A stretch of DNA of 64,000 bases from Actinoallomurus sp048498315 (GCA_048498315.1 JBEHYF010000004.1:1-64000); one strand, 5' to 3'; positions 32,673 to 42,865 are shown, counted from the stretch's first letter. Notes: generated by a model not told the origin, from the letters alone. Translations and numbers: made by a program.

Positions 32673-33033
32673 GGGGATCTCCAGGTCGGGTGAGATGGGA
32701 CGCGGCCGGTGCGCGGCACCGCCGGGCGGCGCGCCGCGGCGTACACTGCGGCGCCGCCTCCCGCGGCGGTGATCCGTCGCCCCGGACGGATCCCGTCGGG
32801 AACCTGCGGGACTTTGCGCGATCAGTTTGTCACGACACGTAGTCCGGTGACACTGGTCTGACTGATCTGTCGGCACTTTCCGTCCGGTTCCGGCAACGTC
32901 GTGTCAGGAACGTGCGGTGCGCGCGGCGCCGCCGTCGCCGCGCGCCGAGAGGAGGTCGCGCGAAGACCTGCGGGCCATGCCGCGGACCGGGTGGCCGTGC
33001 ACGTCCCGCCGGCCGCGCGGGCACACTGGGCGG
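32673..33033. other. 361-base spacer between the divergent surface-protein and rsmD genes
   Basis: It must contain promoters for both divergent genes. It is GC-rich near the ends, with an AT-richer centre around 32815-32890. I see no ORF, repeat or strong hairpin that I can support. Confidence 0.5.
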
Positions 33034-33600
33034 GTGACCCGAGTGATCGCAGGAACCGCCGGGGGCCGGCGGCTGTCCGTCCCGCCCGGCCGCGACACCC
33101 GGCCGACCAGCGACCGCGCCCGGGAGGGGCTGTTCTCCACGGTCCACTCGCTCCTCGGGGACCTGGCCGGCCTCCGGGTGGCCGACCTGTACGCGGGGTC
33201 GGGTGCGGTCGGCCTGGAAGCGCTGTCGCGGGGCGCCGGGCACGTGCTGCTGGTCGAGTCGTCGCCGCGCGCCGCCCGGGTGATCCGGGCCAACATCGAC
33301 ACGCTCGGGCTGCCCGGCGCCGAGCTGGTCGCCGACCGGGTCGAGCGCGTTCTGCGCCGCCCGCCGCCCGAGCCGTACGATCTGATCTTCGCCGATCCGC
33401 CGTACGCGGTGACCGACGAGGCCGTCGCGGGGATGCTGGCGGAGCTGCGCGAGGGCGGCTGGCTCGCCCCCGGCGCGCTGATCGTCGTCGAACGGGCCAC
33501 GCGGGGAGGTCCGTTCCGGTGGCCTGCCGGGTATGAGGGGGTTAGGGCCCGTCGTTACGGCGAAGGGACCCTTTGGTACGGTCACGCCGCAGGTCACTGA
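33034..33600 (+). CDS. rsmD: 16S rRNA (guanine966-N2)-methyltransferase
   Basis: A 188-residue RsmD. The start is GTG 33034 (VTRVIAGTAGGRRLSVPPGR), since homologues begin with 'xRVIAGxxxGRxL'. 'RPTSDRAREGLFSTVHSLLG' is conserved, motif I 'VADLYAGSGAVGLEALSRGA' binds SAM, and motif IV DPPY (IFADPPYAV) is catalytic. Preceding the CoaD gene, 27 bases away, is the standard rsmD-coaD pairing. Confidence 0.95.
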   Translation: MTRVIAGTAGGRRLSVPPGRDTRPTSDRAREGLFSTVHSLLGDLAGLRVADLYAGSGAVGLEALSRGAGHVLLVESSPRAARVIRANIDTLGLPGAELVADRVERVLRRPPPEPYDLIFADPPYAVTDEAVAGMLAELREGGWLAPGALIVVERATRGGPFRWPAGYEGVRARRYGEGTLWYGHAAGH

Positions 33601-33627
33601 CGGCTTCCCAGCGAAGGGTGCTCATCC

Positions 33628-34107
33628 GTGCGCCGTGTTGTCTGTCCGGGCTCCTACGATCCCGTCACGAACGGCCATCTCGACATCATCAGCCGCGCCT
33701 CGCGGCTCTATGACGAGGTCGTCGTCGCGGTACTGATCAACATCTCGAAGAAGAGCCTCTTCACGGTCGACGAGCGGGTCGACATGATCGACGAGGTGAC
33801 CAAGGAGTACGGGAACGTCGTCGTCGAGAAGTTCCACGGCCTGACGGTCGACTTCTGCCGCGACCGGAACATCCCGGTCATCGTCCGTGGCCTGCGCGCC
33901 GTGAGCGACTTCGACTACGAGCTGCAGATCGCCCAGATGAACCACCAGATGGCCGGGGTGGAGACGATGTTCATGGCCACCAACCCGCTGTACTCCTTCC
34001 TGTCCTCGAGCCTGGTCAAGGAGATCGCCCAGTACGGCGGGGACGTCTCCCGCCTGGTGCCCGAATCGGTGCACCGGCGGCTCATCCGGCGCTTCTCGGA
34101 GTCCTGA
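33628..34107 (+). CDS. coaD: Phosphopantetheine adenylyltransferase
   Basis: A 159-residue CoaD of coenzyme A synthesis, hexameric nucleotidyltransferase. 'VCPGSYDPVTNGHLDIISRA' holds the TxGH motif; 'RGLRAVSDFDYELQIAQMN' is the substrate-binding core; 'SSSLVKEIAQYGGDVS' is the ISSTxxR-like segment. The start at GTG 33628 (VRRVVCPGSYDP) fits the family. Length normal. Confidence 0.97.
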   Translation: MRRVVCPGSYDPVTNGHLDIISRASRLYDEVVVAVLINISKKSLFTVDERVDMIDEVTKEYGNVVVEKFHGLTVDFCRDRNIPVIVRGLRAVSDFDYELQIAQMNHQMAGVETMFMATNPLYSFLSSSLVKEIAQYGGDVSRLVPESVHRRLIRRFSES

Positions 34108-34167
34108 GCCGCGCTTCCGGGGCCGCCCCGCCCGGCGGAATGGCGGGGAAGGCGCGGGCGGACGCCG

Positions 34168-34209
34168 GTCCCGTGTGCCTCGCCCGGAACCGGGTAAGGC
34201 ATACGGGAC
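34168..34209 (+). terminator. Large stem-loop between coaD and the DUF177 gene
   Basis: GTCCCGTGTGCCT (34168-34180) and AGGCATACGGGAC (34197-34209) pair over 13 bp with one G-U; the loop contains CCCGG/CCGGG (34183-34187 and 34190-34194) that extends the structure. It lies about 60 bases after the coaD stop. No T tract. Possible terminator or processing structure. Confidence 0.55.
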
Positions 34210-34359
34210 ACCACACCGGGGTCACGGCCGCGGGCGCGTCACCGGGGCCGGGCGCCCCCGGTGCGCCGTGGCCCGCGGGCCGGCGGGCGCCGAGTTGGGA
34301 GAACACCCGGCGGTTCGGTAACCTTTGCTTTCGACCTTGACCGACGGCGGTGATTCGCC

Positions 34360-34944
34360 ATGCCTCACGGAAGCAGGAAAGGCCTGACCCGCATCGATCC
34401 CCGGGCCCCGTTCGTGATCGATACGCGAGCGCTCGGCCGCAGACCGGGATCGATGCGCGAGGAGTCCCGCACCGTGCCGGCTCCGGCGGATCTCGGCGTT
34501 GAGATGGTCAGTGTCCCCGAGGGCGCCGACATCGAGCTCGACTACCGGCTCGAGGCGGTGATGGAGGGCGTGCTCGTCTCGGGCACGGCGCGGGCACCTC
34601 TCACGGGAGAGTGCGCGCGCTGCCTGGAGCCGATCACCTCGTCGATCGAGGTGGACTTCCAGGAGCTGTTCGTCTACCCCGACACGCGTTCCGGCGAGAG
34701 CGCGGAGGAGGACGAACGCCGTCTCGAAGGAGATCTCATCGATCTCGAGCCGGTCGTCAGGGACGCGATGGTGCTCGCACTGCCGCTGTCCCCGCTGTGC
34801 CGGGACGACTGTCCGGGCCTGTGCTCGGAGTGCGGGGTCCGGCTGGCCGACGCCGAGCCGGATCACCGCCACGAGGCCGTCGACCCCCGGTGGGCGGCAT
34901 TGCAGGGCATGTTGGAACAACGGAACGAAGACCAGGAGGGCTGA
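34360..34944 (+). CDS. DUF177 (YceD-family) protein
   Basis: A 194-residue DUF177 protein with two CxxC pairs: 'GECARCLEP' (~89-97) and 'CRDDCPGLCSECGVRLA' near 149-165. YceD-family proteins are linked to 50S maturation and sit just before rpmF, as here: the L32 start is one base beyond its stop. Its function in E. coli concerns 23S rRNA synthesis. Cytoplasmic; no signal peptide. Confidence 0.93.
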   Translation: MPHGSRKGLTRIDPRAPFVIDTRALGRRPGSMREESRTVPAPADLGVEMVSVPEGADIELDYRLEAVMEGVLVSGTARAPLTGECARCLEPITSSIEVDFQELFVYPDTRSGESAEEDERRLEGDLIDLEPVVRDAMVLALPLSPLCRDDCPGLCSECGVRLADAEPDHRHEAVDPRWAALQGMLEQRNEDQEG

Positions 34945-34945
34945 C

Positions 34946-35122
34946 GTGGCCGTACCCAAGCGGAAGAAGTCGCGCAGCAACACGCGGCACCGTCGCTCGC
35001 AGTGGAAGGCCCAGGCTCCCACGCTCGTGCGCTGCCCGCAGTGCCGCGACGAGAAGCTGCCGCACACCGCGTGCCCGACCTGCGGCACCTACAACCGCCG
35101 TCAGGTCGTCGAGGTCGTCTGA
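34946..35122 (+). CDS. rpmF: 50S ribosomal protein L32
   Basis: A 58-residue L32 starting VAVPKRKKSRSNTRHRRSQW (GTG). Two CxxC pairs, CPQC and CPTC, form a zinc ribbon. Its GTG is at 34946, just after the DUF177 stop at 34944, so the pair is coupled. It was missed in a simple ORF scan because it is short and starts with GTG. Confidence 0.97.
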   Translation: MAVPKRKKSRSNTRHRRSQWKAQAPTLVRCPQCRDEKLPHTACPTCGTYNRRQVVEVV

Positions 35123-35299
35123 GCGACCCCGGAGCGGGGGCGGCCATGGCGCCGCCCCCGGGCATGTCTCGCGTCGAAGACTCGCCCGAGGCCGTGGCGG
35201 ACGCCGGAGCCATCCGGCGTGCGCCTCGTCCTCGCGGAACCTTCCGCGGAGGAGAACCGTGAAGTCTGCAAGCGGGGCGACCCCTGCCGAGGGGGCCGC

Positions 35300-36022
35300 G
35301 TGAAGAGTGATCATTCGGCGACCGATCGCAGGCCCCTGGAGGAGGCCCTGGGCGTCAGCCCCGACCCGGCGCTGCTGGAGCGGGCGCTGACCCACCGGTC
35401 CTACGCGTATGAGAACGGTGGCCTGCCCACCAACGAGCGCCTGGAGTTCCTGGGCGACTCGGTGCTCGGGCTGATCGTCACCGACACCCTGTTCCGCGAG
35501 CACCCTGACCTGCCGGAAGGGCAGCTCGCCAAGCTGCGAGCCGCGGTCGTCAACATGCGGGCGCTGGCCGGGGTGGCGCGCTCGCTCGGCCTGGGCGCCT
35601 ACATCCGCCTCGGCCGGGGCGAGGAGGGCACCGGCGGGCGGGACAAGTCCTCGATCCTGGCCGACACGCTCGAGGCGCTGATCGGCGCGGTCTACCTCGA
35701 CCTGGGCCTGGAGGCCGCCGACGCGCTGGTGCACCGGCTGTTCGACCCGCTGATCGCCCGGTCGGCGAGCCTGGGCGCGGGCCTCGACTGGAAGACGTCG
35801 CTGCAGGAGCTGACCGCCACCGAGGAGCTCGGCGTGCCCGAGTACCACGTCGAGGAGAGCGGCCCCGACCACCAGAAGACCTTCCGCGCCATGGTCGCCG
35901 TCGGCGGCGTCGAGTACGGCCGGGGCGAGGGGCGCAGCAAGAAGGAGGCGGAGCAGCAGGCCGCCGAGACGGCGTGGAACGCCATCCGCGCGCAGTCGGC
36001 GAAGACGCCGGCGACGGACTGA
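35300..36022 (+). CDS. rnc: Ribonuclease III
   Basis: A 240-residue RNase III that cleaves double-stranded RNA, including rRNA precursors. GTG 35300 has a GAGGGGG site. The signature 'NERLEFLGDSVLGLIVTD' (~44-61) holds catalytic acidic residues. The C-terminal dsRBD contains 'DWKTSLQELTATEELGVPEY' and 'GRSKKEAEQQAAETAWNAI'. It is one base from mutM, so probably co-transcribed. Confidence 0.97.
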   Translation: MKSDHSATDRRPLEEALGVSPDPALLERALTHRSYAYENGGLPTNERLEFLGDSVLGLIVTDTLFREHPDLPEGQLAKLRAAVVNMRALAGVARSLGLGAYIRLGRGEEGTGGRDKSSILADTLEALIGAVYLDLGLEAADALVHRLFDPLIARSASLGAGLDWKTSLQELTATEELGVPEYHVEESGPDHQKTFRAMVAVGGVEYGRGEGRSKKEAEQQAAETAWNAIRAQSAKTPATD

Positions 36023-36023
36023 C

Positions 36024-36878
36024 GTGCCCGAGCTCCCCGAGGTCGAGGTCGTCCGCCAGGGCGTCGAACGCTGGGTCGGCGGCCGTACGATCCGCACGGC
36101 CGAGGTGCTGCACCCGCGGGCCGCGCGGCGGCACGTGGCGGGGCCGGCCGACCTCGCGATCCGGCTGACCGGGCGCACCATCGAGGGCGCCCGGCGGCGC
36201 GGCAAGTACCTGTGGCTGCCGGTCGGCGGTGGCGAGGCGCTGCTGGCCCATCTGGGCATGAGCGGCCAGCTGATCGTCGGAGAGCCGGACCGGCCGCCGG
36301 AGAAGCACCTGCGGGCGCGTCTCGCCTTCACCGACGACGGTCTCGACCTGCGCTTCGTCGACCAGCGCACCTTCGGCCACCTCATGCTCGCGAACCTTCC
36401 CGACGGGGTGCCGGAGCCGATCGCCCACATCGCGCCCGACCCGCTGGAGGACGCCTTCGACGACGACGCGTTCTACCGCGCCCTCCGGCGCCGGCGTACC
36501 GGGATCAAGCGGGCGCTGCTCGACCAGTCGCTGATCAGCGGCGTCGGCAACATCTACGCCGACGAGGCGCTGTGGCGGGCCCGCCTACACTGGGCCAGGC
36601 CGACCGAGACGCTGACCCGGCCGGAGGTCACCCGCCTGCTGGCCGGGATCCGCGAGGTGCTGACCGAGGCGCTGACGGCGGGCGGCACCTCCTTCGACAG
36701 CCTGTACGTCAACGTCAACGGCGAGAGCGGCTACTTCGAGCGATCGCTCAACGTGTACGGGCGGCGCGACGAGCCGTGCGCCCGCTGCGGCAGCCCGATC
36801 CGCCGCGATCCCTTCATGAACCGCTCGTCCTTCACCTGCCCCACCTGCCAGCCCCGGCCCCGCCGCGCCCGCTACTGA
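36024..36878 (+). CDS. mutM: Formamidopyrimidine-DNA glycosylase
   Basis: A 284-residue Fpg/MutM removing oxidised purines such as 8-oxoguanine. N-terminal MPELPEVEVV supplies catalytic Pro2 and Glu3; Lys61 (GKYLWL) contacts DNA; 'DQSLISGVGNIYADEAL' is the H2TH. The C-terminal zinc finger 'CARCGSPIRRDPFMNRSSFT' plus CPTC is intact. GTG start 36024. Typical rnc-mutM pair near smc. Confidence 0.97.
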   Translation: MPELPEVEVVRQGVERWVGGRTIRTAEVLHPRAARRHVAGPADLAIRLTGRTIEGARRRGKYLWLPVGGGEALLAHLGMSGQLIVGEPDRPPEKHLRARLAFTDDGLDLRFVDQRTFGHLMLANLPDGVPEPIAHIAPDPLEDAFDDDAFYRALRRRRTGIKRALLDQSLISGVGNIYADEALWRARLHWARPTETLTRPEVTRLLAGIREVLTEALTAGGTSFDSLYVNVNGESGYFERSLNVYGRRDEPCARCGSPIRRDPFMNRSSFTCPTCQPRPRRARY

Positions 36879-37150
36879 ACCGGCCGGCGCACCGCGCCGG
36901 GGGGACGGCGTCTCGGCCGCCGGGCGCCCCGCCCGGGCCGGGCCGGCGCGTTCGACCTCCGCGGCCGGCCAGGCGCGGATGCGGCGCCGGCCGGGCGCGG
37001 GCACAGCGTACGGGCTCGCGGCCCGGAGCCACCCGGCGACCGGAACGCGGGCCCGGCGGCACCGGCCGTGGGGGTGGCGTGGACCGTGCGGTGCCGGCCG
37101 TGCAGAGGGGCCACCGGGCCCGTCCGAATCCGTGGATAGGATCCCTGACC

Positions 37151-37441
37151 GTGGATGAGGGCGTGGACGAGCGGGTACGGCTGGCCGCGTGGGTGAGCGG
37201 CCACGTCCAGGGCGTCGGCTTCCGCTGGTGGACCCGGTGCCGGGCGCTGGAGCTCGGGTTGACCGGCACGGCGGCCAACCTGGACGACGGCCGGGTCGAG
37301 GTGGTGGCCGAAGGACCGCGGAAGTCCTGCGAGGAGTTGCTGCGGCTGCTGCGCGGCGGAGGCACGCCCGGACGGGTCACGGGGGTGACCGAACGCTGGT
37401 CCACGCCAAGAGGCGGTATGCGGGGCTTCACCGAACGGTGA
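37151..37441 (+). CDS. acyP: Acylphosphatase
   Basis: A 96-residue acylphosphatase hydrolysing acyl phosphates. 'GHVQGVGFRWWTR' has the phosphate-binding loop and catalytic Arg, and 'GTAANLDDGRVEVVAEG' the catalytic Asn. GTG 37151 is used; GTG 37163 is equally possible. It follows mutM after ~270 bases of GC-rich spacer with no other gene evident. Confidence 0.93.
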   Translation: MDEGVDERVRLAAWVSGHVQGVGFRWWTRCRALELGLTGTAANLDDGRVEVVAEGPRKSCEELLRLLRGGGTPGRVTGVTERWSTPRGGMRGFTER

Positions 37442-37611
37442 TCGGTCTGGGAAGTCTGCTAAACTTGTTCAGACAGGTTGTTACGGGTCTGTGACATCTG
37501 TCTTGACCGGCTCTCCGGCCGGTGCGACCCTAGTTGTTAGCGCGCATCTTTGAGCAGGCTGTCGGTGCGCGATCATTCCTGCTGGTCACTCAGCGTGGAG
37601 GACCCTTAATC

Positions 37612-37809
37612 ATGGCGAAGGCTCTACTCGGCCACGTCGGCGGTCCCGACCCCCGCATGGTTGCGGAGATGCGGCGCCTTCAGCAACGTGTCCGCGACCT
37701 GGAGGCCGAGCTTGTACGGCTCCAGTCGGAGAACGACGCGCTCGCGGCCGTTGCTGACAACGAAGTCATGGCGCTCAGTACGAAGGACCGCGAACCGGCG
37801 CTGACCTGA
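37612..37809 (+). CDS. Small coiled-coil protein upstream of smc
   Basis: A 65-residue protein MAKALLGHVGGPDPRMVAEM then 'RRLQQRVRDLEAELVRLQSENDAL', a heptad coiled coil with leucine-zipper spacing. It occurs widely next to smc and acyP in actinobacteria as I recall, with no assigned function. ATG 37612 is used over an in-frame start 78 bases upstream. Monocistronic, followed by the window's best terminator. Confidence 0.8.
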   Translation: MAKALLGHVGGPDPRMVAEMRRLQQRVRDLEAELVRLQSENDALAAVADNEVMALSTKDREPALT

Positions 37810-37826
37810 GGGTCACGCCGTCGCGT

Positions 37827-37856
37827 AAAAGGGACGTCGATCGTGACGTCCCTTTT
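37827..37856 (+). terminator. Rho-independent terminator with T tract
   Basis: AAAAGGGACGTC (37827-37838), loop GATCGT, GACGTCCCTTTT (37845-37856), then TGTT. A 12-bp stem with a T run, the classic intrinsic form, 17 bases after the small coiled-coil gene stop. Confidence 0.92.
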
Positions 37857-37980
37857 TGTTCGGCTGGAATTCACCGCCTCGCCGTGATCGGCCCGGTCCG
37901 GCGAGCGCCGGCCGGTATCGTTCGTGGTGGCCAGGGCCCTGGAACGGCCGGGGGTATGCGCGGAAAGGAGCGGCGGACGC

Positions 37981-40900
37981 TTGTACTTGAAGAGCCTCAC
38001 GTTGCGTGGCTTCAAGTCGTTCGCGTCGTCCACCACGCTGCGATTCGAACCCGGGATCACCTGCGTCGTCGGGCCGAACGGCTCGGGTAAGTCCAACGTC
38101 GTCGACGCGCTCGCCTGGGTGATGGGCGAGCAGGGCGCCAAGTCGCTGCGCGGCGGCAAGATGGAAGACGTCATCTTCGCCGGCACGTCCTCCCGGCCGC
38201 CGCTGGGCCGGGCCGAGGTCGTCCTCACGATCGACAACTCCGACGGCGCGCTGCCCATCGACTACTCCGAGGTCACGATCAGCCGGCTGATGTTCCGGTC
38301 GGGGCAGAGCGAGTACTCCATCAACGGCGACGCGTGCCGCCTGCTCGACGTACAGGAGCTGCTGTCCGACTCCGGCATCGGCCGCGAGATGCACGTGATC
38401 ATCGGCCAGGGCCAGCTCGACCGCGTCCTGCACTCCGGGCCGGAAGGCCGGCGCGCGGTGATCGAGGAGGCCGCCGGCGTCCTGAAGCACCGCAAGCGCA
38501 AGGAGAAGGCGCTGCGGAAGCTGGACGCCATGCAGGCCAACCTGACCCGCGTGCAGGACCTCACGACCGAGCTGCGCCGCCAGCTCAAGCCGCTCGGCAA
38601 GCAGGCCGAGATCGCCCGCCGCGCCGCCGTGATCCAGTCGGAGCTGCGCGACGCCCGGCTGCGGCTGCTCGCCGACGACCTGGTCACGCTGACCGCGAAG
38701 CTGGAGCGGGAGGCCGCCGACGAGGCGGCGATCCGCGAGCGCCGAACGGCCGTGGAACAGGCGCTGGCCCGGGCGCAGGAGCGCGAGGCCGAGCTGGAGG
38801 CCGAGGCCGCCGAGCAGGCGCCGATCCTCGCCCGCGTCCAGGACACCTGGTACCGCCTGTCGTCGCTGCGTGAGCGGCTGCGCGGCGTCGGCGAGCTGGC
38901 CGCCGAGCGGCACCGCCACGCCGTCGAGGCGCAGGGCGAGGAGCGCCACGGCCGCGACCCGGACGACATGGAGCGCGAGGCCGCCGAGATCCGCGCCCAG
39001 GAAGAGGTGCTGGCCGCCCGCCTCGACGCGGCACGGGAGCTGCTGGCCGGCGCGGTCGAAGAGCGATCGGCGGCCGAGGCTGCGCTCAAGGACGAGGAGC
39101 TGCGCCTGCAAGACGCCGTGCGCGCCGCCGCCGACCGCCGCGAGGGGCTGGCCCGCCTGCGCGGCCGCGTCGAGGCGCTGAGCAGCAAGGTGCAGGCCGG
39201 CGAGGCGGAGATCGGCCGGCTGGCCGAGGCGCGCGCCGAGGCCGAGGAGCGCGCGGGGGCCGCGCAGGCCGAGTACGAGGCGCAGCACACCGACGTCGCC
39301 CGCGATCCGGAGCTCGTCGCCGAACACGAGCGCGCCCAGGAGGTCCTCGAACAGGCGAAGGAGGCCGCCGAGCAGTCCCGCGAGGCGGTCGAGAGGCCAC
39401 GCCGAGCACTGGCGGAGGCCCGCGACCGTCTCGCCGCCGCCCGCGCCGCCGACCAGGCCGCGCAGAAGGAGGTCACCGCGCTGCGGGCGCGCGTCGAGGC
39501 GCTGGAACTGACCATCGGCAGCGCCGCCGACGGCGGCGAGGCCCTTCTGAACGCCGGTCTCGACGGCACGCTCGGCACCGTCGCCTCGCTGCTGTCGGTG
39601 GCGCCGGGCGCCGAGGCCGCGGTCGCGGCGGCGCTGGGCGCCGCGGCCGAGGCCGTCGCCGTGGCCTCGCTCGACACGGCCGAGTCCGCGCTGTCGCTGC
39701 TGCGCTCGGGCGACGCGGGCCAGGCCGGATTGCTCATCGGCGGCGGCTCCGACACCGCAGGCGCCACGCCCGCCCTGCCGGACGGCGCGCGCCCGGCCGT
39801 CGACCTGGTCACCGCGCCCGAGCAGCTCCGGGCCGCCGTGCGTCACCTGCTCGCCGGCGTCGTCATGGTCGACGACCTGCCGGCCGCGGCCGCCATCGTC
39901 CGCGCCCACCCGGAGCTGCGCGCGGTCACCCGCGACGGCGACCTGCTCGGCGCGCACTGGGCCGTCGCGGGGGCGGCGGCCGGCAGACCCTCCTGCAGAG
40001 GCGCACGGCGCGGGACGAGGCGGCCGAACGCCTCGCCGCGGCCGAGGCGGCGGCCGAGGCGACCGCCGCCGCGCTTGACGAGGCGGCCGCGGCGGAGCAG
40101 CGTGCCCAGGCCGTACTGGAGACCGCGCAGGCCGCGGTCGGCGAGGCCCGTGCCGGTGTCGACCGCGCCCAGGCCGCGCTCGATCAGGTTCGTGCCCGGC
40201 TGCGCGAGGTCGAGGCCGAGGCGGCGCGAAAGGCCCGGTACATCGCGGGCCTGCAGGCCGCCGCGCAGGCGGCCCGGCAGGAGGCCGAGCGGCTGGGCCG
40301 GGCGGTCGACGCGGCGAAGGAGGCCCGCGATCGCGACGCCGAGGCGTGCGCGGAGCTGCGCGAGCGGTTGGAGATCGCCGAGGCCGAATCCCTCGACGAC
40401 GCCGAGTACGACACCGGCCGCCGTGACGAGCTGGCCGAGCGGTGCCAGCGGCTGCGCTCGGCGGAGATGGAGGCGCGGCTGAACGTCCGCACCGCCGAGG
40501 AGCGCGTCTCCGCCCTGGCCGGCCGGGCCGACGCACTGGAGCGCGCCGCCGCCCGCGAGCGCGAGGAGCGTGCCCGCGCCGCGGAGCGCCGCGAGCGCCG
40601 GGCCCGCGACGCCCGCGTCGCGCAGGCCGTGATGGCGGGTGTGCGGCTGGCGCTGGAGCGCGTCGAGACGTCGATCGCCGCGGCCGTGGCCGAGCGGGAG
40701 GCCGCCGAGCAGGCCCGCGCCGCCCGCGAGGAGGAGCTGAAGGCCGTCCGTACGAGCGTCCGGGAGCTCACCGGCGAGCACGAGAAGCTCGTCAACGTCG
40801 TGCACGGCAACGAGGTCGCCCGCGCCGAGCAGCGGCTGCGCCTCGAACAGCTCGAAGAGCGCGCGATGGAGGAGTTCGGGCTCGAGGTCGGCGTGCTGGT

Positions 40901-41636
40901 CGCCGAGTACGGGCCGGACCAGCCCGTGCCGGCGCCGCCGGACGCGCCCGAGGGCGCCGGGCCCGAGCCGTACGACCGGGCGAAGCAGGAGAAGCGCGCC
41001 AAGCAGGCCGAGCGGCAGCTCGCGCAGCTCGGCAAGGTGAACCCGCTGGCGCTGGAGGAGTTCGCGGCGCTGGAGGAGCGGCACGCCTTCCTGACATCCC
41101 AGCTCGAAGACCTCAAGAAGACCCGCCGCGACCTGCTCACCGTCGTCAAGGAGGTCGACGACCGCGTGCAGCAGGTGTTCGCCGCCGCCTTCGAGGACAC
41201 GGCCAGGGAGTTCGAGGGCATCTTCTCCCGCCTGTTCCCCGGCGGCGAGGGGCGGCTGTCGCTGACCGACCCCGAAGACCTGCTGACCACCGGCGTCGAG
41301 GTGGAGGCCCGGCCGCCGGGCAAGAAGGTCAAGCGCCTGTCGCTGCTGTCCGGCGGCGAGCGCTCCCTGGTCGCCATCGCGTTCCTCGTCGCGATCTTCA
41401 AGGCCCGTCCGTCGCCGTTCTACGTGCTGGACGAGGTCGAGGCGGCGCTGGACGACACGAACACCCAGCGGCTGATCGGCATCTTCGAGGAGCTGCGGGC
41501 GTCATCGCAGCTGATCATCATCACGCACCAGAAGCGCACGATGGAGGGTGCCGACGCGCTGTACGGCGTGAGCATGCGCGGCGACGGCGTGACCCAGGTC
41601 GTCAGCCAGCGCCTCCGTGAGCCCGAGCCGGCCTGA
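37981..41636 (+). CDS. smc: Chromosome segregation protein SMC (one apparent frameshift)
   Basis: An SMC ATPase of ~1218 residues if one base is restored. TTG 37981 gives 'LYLKSLTLRGFKSFASSTTL'; Walker A is GPNGSGKSN near residue 32. Long coiled coils flank the hinge (~515-660). The C-terminal ABC head has signature LLSGGERSLVAIAF and Walker B 'FYVLDEVEAALDDTNTQ'. The first frame ends in unrelated Arg/Pro-rich sequence after ~39978, whereas the frame one base back continues coiled-coil sequence to 41636. Adding one G to the run 39968-39973 restores 'AVAGGGGRQTLLQRR'. SMC is near-essential, so a homopolymer sequencing error is likeliest. Confidence 0.9.
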
Positions 41637-41716
41637 GCCGATGACGGGCCGACGCGCCGCTCGGCGGCGGGCGGCGGTCCGGCCGTGACCGTGCTTCTGC
41701 GAGACTGGGTCACGCT

Positions 41717-42865
41717 ATGGAATATGTGATCCTCGCCATCGCCATCGCCGTCGTCGTGCTCGCCGTCGTGGTGGGCGGGTTCGTCCTGCTCCGGGGCCGG
41801 GGCCGCCCGGCACCGCCGCCCCCGCCCGCCGAGGGGGGCGGGACCACCGTCCTCGACGAGATCGGGACGATCGCCCCGCCCGCCGCCGAACCGGTCGCGG
41901 AGGCGCCGCCGGCACCCCCGGTGCCCGAGATCGAGGTGCCGCCGCCGTCCGCCGGGCGGCTCGTACGGCTGCGCGCGCGGCTGTCGCGGTCCCAGAACGC
42001 CCTGGGCCGCAGCCTGCTGACGCTGCTGTCCCGCGAGACGCTCGACGACGAGGCGTGGGAGGAGATCGAAGACACCCTCGTGCGCGCCGACGTCGGCGTG
42101 GAGCCCGCCCGCCAGATCGTCGGCGACCTGCGCACCAAGGTCAAGGTGTACGGCTCGCGTGGTCCCGACGAGGTCCGCGCGATGCTCAAGGAGGAGCTGC
42201 TCGGGCAGGTCGGCACCGAGTGGGACCGCTCCCTGCGCACCGAGCCGCACGACGGCCACCCGGCGATCACCCTCGTCGTCGGCGTCAACGGCACCGGCAA
42301 GACCACCACCTGCGGCAAGCTGGCCCGGGCGCTGGTCGGGGACGGCCGGTCGGTGCTGCTCGGCGCCGCCGACACCTTCCGGGCCGCCGCCGCCGACCAG
42401 CTGCAGACCTGGGGTACCCGGGTGGGCGCCGAGGTCGTGCGCCGGGCCGAGGGCGCCGACCCGGCGAGCGTCGCGTTCGAGGCCGTCAGGACCGGCATCG
42501 CGGACCAGGTCGACGCGGTGATCATCGACACGGCCGGCCGGCTGCACACCAAGACCGGTCTGATGGACGAGCTCGGCAAGGTCAAGCGGGTCGTCGAGAA
42601 GCAGGCGCCGGTGGACGAGGTCATCCTCGTCCTCGACGCGACCACCGGCCAGAACGGCCTGCGCCAGGCCCGGGTGTTCGCCGAGGTCGTCGACGTGACC
42701 GGCATCGCGCTGACCAAGCTCGACGGCACCGCCAAGGGCGGCATCGTGATCTCCGTCCAGCGTGAGCTCGGCGTGCCGGTCAAGCTCGTGGGCCTGGGCG
42801 AGGGGCCGGACGACCTCGCGCCGTTCGACCCCGAGGCGTTCGTCGACGCCATCATCGACGGCTGA
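41717..42865 (+). CDS. ftsY: Signal recognition particle receptor FtsY
   Basis: A 382-residue SRP-receptor GTPase. An N-terminal membrane helix (~1-25, MEYVILAIAIAVVVLAVVVG) replaces the long acidic A domain of E. coli. Then a Pro/Glu-rich linker and the NG domain: G1 GVNGTGKTTT, 'DTFRAAAADQLQ', G3 DTAGR, G4 TKLDGTAKGG. It docks the Ffh-ribosome complex at the membrane. The ffh gene lies 7 kb further on. The ATG is preceded by TCACGCT with no clear SD, perhaps leaderless. Confidence 0.97.
   Translation: MEYVILAIAIAVVVLAVVVGGFVLLRGRGRPAPPPPPAEGGGTTVLDEIGTIAPPAAEPVAEAPPAPPVPEIEVPPPSAGRLVRLRARLSRSQNALGRSLLTLLSRETLDDEAWEEIEDTLVRADVGVEPARQIVGDLRTKVKVYGSRGPDEVRAMLKEELLGQVGTEWDRSLRTEPHDGHPAITLVVGVNGTGKTTTCGKLARALVGDGRSVLLGAADTFRAAAADQLQTWGTRVGAEVVRRAEGADPASVAFEAVRTGIADQVDAVIIDTAGRLHTKTGLMDELGKVKRVVEKQAPVDEVILVLDATTGQNGLRQARVFAEVVDVTGIALTKLDGTAKGGIVISVQRELGVPVKLVGLGEGPDDLAPFDPEAFVDAIIDG

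Noticed and set aside
37813..40536. 907-codon minus-strand frame opposite smc
   Set aside because: Shadow of the SMC coiled coil; its Arg/Gly/Leu runs mirror the heptad codons.
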